DNA from: a bacterium
GTDB taxonomy: Bacteria > UBP14 > UBA6098 > JAFGQG01
Direction of reading: 5' to 3'
Assembly: GCA_016930435.1 (NCBI GenBank)
Contig: JAFGGQ010000097.1
Coordinates: 1 to 6,572, forward strand
DNA length: 6,572 nt
Shown here: piece by piece, positions 1 to 3,727 of the stretch
How positions within the stretch are numbered: position 1 is the stretch's first letter
Layout of the letters: the number at the start of each line of letters is the position of its first letter
The notes under the pieces: model-generated
The model's input: only the letters and a program-made list of their open reading frames with translations
What the model was told of the DNA's origin: nothing
Databases searched by the model: none
Position numbers and translations under genes: made by a program

Positions 1-70
1 CTTCCGGTTCATTGAAAATTTCCCAGCAGAGTAAAGCAGGATGCCCTTTTAATGCTTTAACCATCGGTAA
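1..70 (-). pseudogene. Fragment of a clan GH-A (GH5-like) glycoside hydrolase, cut at its upstream side
   Basis: Reading the minus strand in the frame whose codons end at base 2 gives L-P-M-V-K-A-L-K, then GHPALLCWEIFNEPE, and the frame continues past base 1. The 'HPA...WEI.NEPE' block is the beta-strand-4 signature of clan GH-A retaining glycosidases, closest to GH5 cellulases and mannanases; the Glu of Asn-Glu-Pro (bases 8-10) would be the catalytic acid/base. 'PMVKALKGHP' just before it also matches the usual GH5 context. Known members hydrolyse beta-1,4-glucans or mannans, usually outside the cytoplasm; the substrate cannot be told here. Upstream of about base 70 the frame stays open only to a TGA at bases 113-115, and its residues (FFSGGKIPFIY) no longer look like GH5. 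There is no start codon with a ribosome site for a full enzyme, so about the first third to half of the catalytic domain is absent. The fragment is either a pseudogene end or one side of a chimeric join. Confidence 0.75.
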
Positions 71-169
71 ATAGATGAAGGGAATTTTTCCTCCGCTGAA
101 AAAATTCTGCGCTCATTCAATCGTGATATCTGCACCCAAAATCCCTGTGATACAACCCTTTTTATTTCC
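71..169 (+). other. In-frame upstream extension of the TPR gene without a start codon
   Basis: The reading frame of the TPR gene continues without a stop from base 71 to 169, after a TAA at bases 68-70. Its translation begins IDEGNFSSAEKILRSFNRDI. The 'G[NS][FY]..AE.IL' pattern is the second half of a TPR and is closely similar to the gene's own internal repeats ('GCYQYAERIL', 'GNYKEAEKRL'). The matching first helix of this repeat is missing, because further upstream the frame is full of stops. No ATG, GTG or TTG start with a ribosome site lies in this stretch. It therefore looks like residual coding sequence of a longer TPR gene whose 5' part has been lost. Confidence 0.6.
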
Positions 170-1798
170 TTGTTTGAACAGCTTAAATGCCAGGAGGAAA
201 TGGAAAAAGAGTATGTTGATTTTGACTCTCTGTTATCTGATCCTGCCATAGAAGGGTTCGAGCCTCTAATTGTGGAAAGACTGGCAAAATATTATGCCAG
301 CGGCGATCAACTTAATAGTCTGTTCTACTTGAGTTTAGCAAATAAGTTAGAGATCATGGATGAGCATGATTATCAGTATAACCTTGCTCTTATAGAGATT
401 GACATGGGATGTTACCAGTATGCTGAGAGAATCCTGGAAAAGCTGCTTTCCTCTTATCCCCAGGATGTCGATTATCACCTCGCATCTATCCGGCTTTTTC
501 AGAAGAGCGGGAACTACAAGGAAGCCGAAAAGAGACTGGATGACCTTGCGGGTGAAAGGTGGGTGAAGAGGGAACCCGCTATTCAGGAACGCATTAATAT
601 AATGCTTGGCCTTAATAATATCCATTGGTATTTGAAGGAGAAAAAAAAGGACTATCTGGAGGAAGCTTTTGATATTTTACGTGAGCAGGATACCTTGGTT
701 CCCGAGGAGATTCCGAAAAGGGCAATTGATGAAAAAGCAGTAAAGCTTGTTATAGATTACACCGGTCAGCATTGGGATCCCCTTGGCCGGGCTTGCGGCC
801 AGCTCCAGATCACCCAAAAATGGGGGAATGACTGCCTGATCATCGCTATAAAAACGGTTATTCACTTTAAGGATAAAACCCGTTTCATCGGGCCCCAGTA
901 TGAGCTTAACGAGGTCGCCGGAATATTTGGAACACCTTTCTGGCGAGCCGGGATTACCCGAAAGACTGAACCCTGCGCTTTTTTATGCGATATATACTCG
1001 CACCTTGACTTAGACCAGACTCCAATGAAAGGCCGATATGCCTATATTGAGTTCCAGCTATCTTTTATTGATGATCAAGGGGAATATGGTTTCCTGATAA
1101 CTCCACACTTCCCGCTCAGTGATCCGGATCACCGGTTAAAGGATTATTTCGAAGAACTTTACTGGTCCGCCGAAAACAACTACAACGAGTACTTCGTGCT
1201 GACTATACAGAATATACAAGATGTGAATCCGGACTATGTGCCTGAATATCCGGTCAGCCAGGAAGATCCCACCGGGATGATGGCCTGGGGTAAATACCTG
1301 GAAATTAGAAAACTGGTTCTTGATTCCGCCAATCTAAAAGACGCATATATGCTCTGGGCAGGAGACAGTATCCTGCTGCCCAATTACGTTCTATTAGGGG
1401 GGATAATCAAGCAATCTATGGGAGACGACGAGGATGCTGCCGAAATCTATAGCCAGGTTTTGGATATTGACCCATCGAACCGCTGGGCTTTACTGAACCT
1501 TGGAATACTAAATTATGATCAGGGCTACGCCGGGGAAGCGGAATACTATTTCCGGAATGTTCTGGCCATTGATTCAACATTCGCAATGGCTTATTATTGC
1601 CTGGGTATAGTGTACCAGTATCATTATAATCGCCTTGAAGAAGCCCTGAAATTCTATCTTAAATATGATCAGTATAAAACATCTTTGGTTTATGACGTAT
1701 GGGATTGGATTAGGGATGTTGAAGGCAAATTAAAGGATGAAGACCAGGAAATTATATTCGAACAACCAATAAATGAAGACATTGACTCAGGTGATTAG
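170..1798 (+). CDS. Tetratricopeptide-repeat protein with an unrecognised central domain
   Basis: The protein has 542 residues if read from the TTG at 170. Two TPRs are visible near the N terminus (about residues 66-99 and 100-127, e.g. 'GNYKEAEKRLDDL') and three near the C terminus (about 403-435, 437-470 and 471-503, e.g. 'NLGILNYDQG', 'AYYCLGIVYQ'). Between them, residues about 186-385 form a non-repetitive, aromatic-rich, probably globular domain that I cannot assign. The acidic tail ends EDIDSGD. No signal peptide or membrane segment is visible, so a cytoplasmic protein-protein interaction scaffold is the safest inference. The start is uncertain: TTG 170 has no ribosome site, while the in-frame ATG at 200 follows AGGAGG at only 2 nt. 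The frame is also open back to base 71 and reads IDEGNFSSAEKILRSF, which is good TPR sequence, so the annotated start is probably not the original one and the N terminus is truncated. It is convergent with the downstream minus-strand genes. Confidence 0.85.
   Translation: MFEQLKCQEEMEKEYVDFDSLLSDPAIEGFEPLIVERLAKYYASGDQLNSLFYLSLANKLEIMDEHDYQYNLALIEIDMGCYQYAERILEKLLSSYPQDVDYHLASIRLFQKSGNYKEAEKRLDDLAGERWVKREPAIQERINIMLGLNNIHWYLKEKKKDYLEEAFDILREQDTLVPEEIPKRAIDEKAVKLVIDYTGQHWDPLGRACGQLQITQKWGNDCLIIAIKTVIHFKDKTRFIGPQYELNEVAGIFGTPFWRAGITRKTEPCAFLCDIYSHLDLDQTPMKGRYAYIEFQLSFIDDQGEYGFLITPHFPLSDPDHRLKDYFEELYWSAENNYNEYFVLTIQNIQDVNPDYVPEYPVSQEDPTGMMAWGKYLEIRKLVLDSANLKDAYMLWAGDSILLPNYVLLGGIIKQSMGDDEDAAEIYSQVLDIDPSNRWALLNLGILNYDQGYAGEAEYYFRNVLAIDSTFAMAYYCLGIVYQYHYNRLEEALKFYLKYDQYKTSLVYDVWDWIRDVEGKLKDEDQEIIFEQPINEDIDSGD
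192..197 (+). promoter_or_regulatory. AGGAGG just upstream of an internal ATG of the TPR gene
   Basis: A perfect AGGAGG lies 2 nt before the in-frame ATG at 200-202. The spacing is shorter than the usual 5-9 nt, so it may be a chance match within codons for Q-E-E. It is still the only ribosome-site-like sequence near a possible start, because the TTG at 170 has none. If this truncated gene is translated at all in its present form, ATG 200 is a reasonable alternative start. Confidence 0.3.
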
Positions 1799-1812
1799 GC
1801 GTTTACCGCTTC

Positions 1813-1855
1813 AATCTTATAGGGATTTTTTTTATCAATTTTGCAAATGATAAAA
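1813..1855. terminator. AT-rich inverted repeat and T-tract between convergent genes (possible weak terminator)
   Basis: The 69-base gap between the two convergent stop codons holds a run of eight T at 1826-1833, preceded by a weak 5-bp stem (AATCT 1813-1817 with GGATT 1823-1827, one G-T pair). It also holds a longer inverted repeat, TTTTATCA at 1830-1837 with TGATAAAA at 1848-1855. Inner TTT/AAA pairs can extend that stem with one bulged A. The location is right for transcription ending from either side. However, stems are AT-rich, and the long hairpin has its T-run on the 5' side in the plus direction, so neither is a canonical Rho-independent terminator. Confidence 0.35.
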
Positions 1856-1867
1856 CCAAATTCAGCA

Positions 1868-3499
1868 CTATTCATAAAATAAGCTAAAGCCATCGAGATA
1901 TACTTCGGGGGGATACCGTGTATATCCGGTGTGGCACTTGTGTATCTCTATGGCAATTTTATCTATGGTTTTATTCAGGGTAGCTCCCCGGGAATACAGG
2001 TCCACGAGATAAACCTGCTTATCTGCAGGAATTCCGTGCGTGGCAAGCCAATCGGAATCACCCCCCTCGGTAGGATAATTGTCGATCACCGTTGATGATG
2101 CATCGGTATATGTGATGCGGATATGCCAGTGATGGTACTGGCAGTCCGCCCCACCGTATGTATAAAACCTGAACCTCGAGGCTTCAGTGATTACATGTAG
2201 ATTTGGAATATCCTGTTCGATCCCCCAGACCAGCCTGTCTGAAGTACCATAGAAGCTGGAATGGTCTCCTTCATAACCGAAGCAGTATTTGCCTTCAGGC
2301 GCTTTTGTGCGGTCCTGATAGATTGCCGGAGTACGCTGTCCACCCGATACAATATTCCAAGAAGTGTAACCCCCTGACTCAAATCCGCAATTTTGAATCA
2401 TAGTTGTGCGCATAACAATATATCCGTTCACATCCAGCTTTGCCACCGGTGAAGAGGTTCCAATACCAACATTCCCGTTACCATGTACCCTCATAACCTC
2501 ATCGGAATTATTTATAACAAATTTAATGGGGTCCCCGGACTGCGTGCGCAGGGCAATGCCCCCATCCGAATTAAGATTTGACTGCAGGCTCATCTCTTTA
2601 TCGGTATTGTTATAGCTTAGTATCCCCCAGTTAGTAGTGCTCTGGCCCAGCCGTAGGAATTCGTACGCGCCGACAGCGGTGGAAAAATTGAACATTCTCA
2701 GCAGTTCTGAACCACCCCCAAAACTGGTTTCTATATGTAATTTAGCCTCCGGGTTAATTGTCCCGATCCCTACCTGTTGGTCGTCGCCTTCGGCCGCGAA
2801 GAACTTGTTCCCGCTTCCGTCGGTGATGTAGAAATCCTGGTTTGTACCCCCGGAAGTACCTACCCTGACCTCGGTGTGCCCACTTGAGTAGGATACGAGG
2901 TCATTTGCGGCGTGGATTTCCTGGCGGCCTCCGCAGGTAATAGCAAATGTGCGGCCAGGGTGAGAGGGAGAATCGATAGTGAAATTGCCACCAGCAATTG
3001 TGCCGTCGCCCCCGATAAAGAAATTGGCAGAGGTCTGAGCAATGCTGTCCTGATTCCAAATGAAATGGTATGGATTGACTGCTGGCGGTGGATTGATAAT
3101 ATCCTCCCAATTTACCTGTGCAGCGGAATCTGATACATTTGAATGGTTAGAGTAGATTGCATAAGGAACGGCAGATAAAGGCTGCCGGGGAACAAGGATT
3201 TCTCCCTCTACCTTCAGCTCAACCCAGTAAAACTGGTCAAAGTTCAGGGGAATAGGACCTAAAACTACATCAAATAGACCCTTGGAAACGCTTACCTCCA
3301 GGCTGTCGCTCCAGAGGGCTGCCCCACCCGTTGAATCACTGTAGATGGAGAATTTCACACCTGTAGGACCATCAAGCGCAATGCCGACAGGGCTGGTGAG
3401 TTTGCCCTGGTAATTAATAACTTGAGGGATTTGGCCTGATGCCCAAGTGCAAAAGGATAAAATTGTTATCAATAAAATCAAAAATTTTGTAAAATACAT
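1868..3499 (-). CDS. Secreted modular surface protein with GIGT..P fibre-like repeats and a C-terminal CBM-like domain
   Basis: The protein is complete at 543 residues, with ATG at 3499 and AGGAGG 5 nt upstream. Residues 1-22 form a Sec signal peptide (hydrophobic core FLILLITILSF, likely cleavage near ASG|Q). Residues 23-117 are the exported-protein module 'INYQGKL...FSIY...LWS...VSKGLFDVVLG...VPRQPLSAVPYA', seen in many FCB and deltaproteobacterial surface proteins. Residues about 118-238 are a low-similarity linker. Two cassettes follow, 'QVGIGTINPEAKLHIE' (242-257) and 'NVGIGTSSPVAKLDVNG' (343-359), a motif known from bacterial fibre-like and phage tail-fibre-like proteins. Residues about 369-543 start 'NCGFESGGYTSWNIVSGG' and end 'EVYLDGFSLFYE', the pattern of a jelly-roll (CBM4/9-like) beta-sandwich. 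The cell-envelope location is well supported; carbohydrate binding is inference. It lies 228 bases downstream of the next gene on the same strand and shares repeats with it, so a related role is likely. Co-transcription is uncertain. Confidence 0.85.
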   Translation of the reverse strand: MYFTKFLILLITILSFCTWASGQIPQVINYQGKLTSPVGIALDGPTGVKFSIYSDSTGGAALWSDSLEVSVSKGLFDVVLGPIPLNFDQFYWVELKVEGEILVPRQPLSAVPYAIYSNHSNVSDSAAQVNWEDIINPPPAVNPYHFIWNQDSIAQTSANFFIGGDGTIAGGNFTIDSPSHPGRTFAITCGGRQEIHAANDLVSYSSGHTEVRVGTSGGTNQDFYITDGSGNKFFAAEGDDQQVGIGTINPEAKLHIETSFGGGSELLRMFNFSTAVGAYEFLRLGQSTTNWGILSYNNTDKEMSLQSNLNSDGGIALRTQSGDPIKFVINNSDEVMRVHGNGNVGIGTSSPVAKLDVNGYIVMRTTMIQNCGFESGGYTSWNIVSGGQRTPAIYQDRTKAPEGKYCFGYEGDHSSFYGTSDRLVWGIEQDIPNLHVITEASRFRFYTYGGADCQYHHWHIRITYTDASSTVIDNYPTEGGDSDWLATHGIPADKQVYLVDLYSRGATLNKTIDKIAIEIHKCHTGYTRYPPEVYLDGFSLFYE

Positions 3500-3504
3500 A
3501 ATAC

Positions 3505-3510
3505 CCTCCT
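3505..3510 (-). promoter_or_regulatory. Shine-Dalgarno site of the 543-residue secreted protein
   Basis: On the minus strand AGGAGG is followed by GTATT and then the ATG at 3499-3497, a 5-nt spacing. It fixes the start codon and agrees with the signal peptide beginning at that Met. Confidence 0.8.
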
Positions 3511-3727
3511 CGATACCTCAACTTATTGGGAAAGAATTACTATAAACTTTAATAAAAATAGTCCAGGTACAGGTTAATTGAATACCATAATAAGAATATA
3601 GAAAAAACAGATTTATTAAAGAAATAGACCATCGATGAAACTGTGGTTTTTGCGATGTGCTTTAACCCTTAAGTGTCAAGAAATAAAGTATTAATTACAA
3701 TACAACAGCAAAAAGCATATCGTATAT
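3511..3727. other. AT-rich intergenic region between the two surface-protein genes
   Basis: No gene is visible here. Read on the minus strand, the part next to the 935-codon gene has a weak 5-bp stem (GTATT 3703-3699, loop, AATAC 3692-3688) followed by TTTATTT, which could be a poor terminator. Near the next gene is a TATAGT hexamer (3544-3539), a plausible -10 box about 40 bases before the start codon, but it has no convincing -35. A perfect TTGACA (3679-3674) has no -10 at 16-18 nt. CATCGATG at 3630-3637 is an 8-bp palindrome of unknown meaning. The length and AT-richness suggest the secreted-protein gene may have its own promoter, but none can be named with confidence. Confidence 0.4.

Noticed and set aside
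3-74. Plus-strand frame 3 (ending CPFNALTIGK) joined to the TPR frame by a one-base frameshift in the AAA at 69-71
   Set aside because: Adding one A would give a TPR-like helix, but the same bases read antisense give an unmistakable GH5 signature, so this frame is better explained as its shadow.
49-249. Minus-strand 66-codon ORF
   Set aside because: It is antisense to the TPR frame, in a different frame from the GH5 fragment, and its translation resembles no family.
3440-3499. Lipoprotein signal (Cys17) in the 543-residue protein
   Set aside because: The residues before the Cys are L-S-F, and Phe at -1 does not fit a lipobox; a signal peptidase I site near ASG|Q fits better.
3651-3679. Promoter based on the perfect minus-strand TTGACA at 3679-3674
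   Set aside because: At 16-18 nt spacing the downstream hexamers (such as ATCGCA) do not resemble a -10 box.
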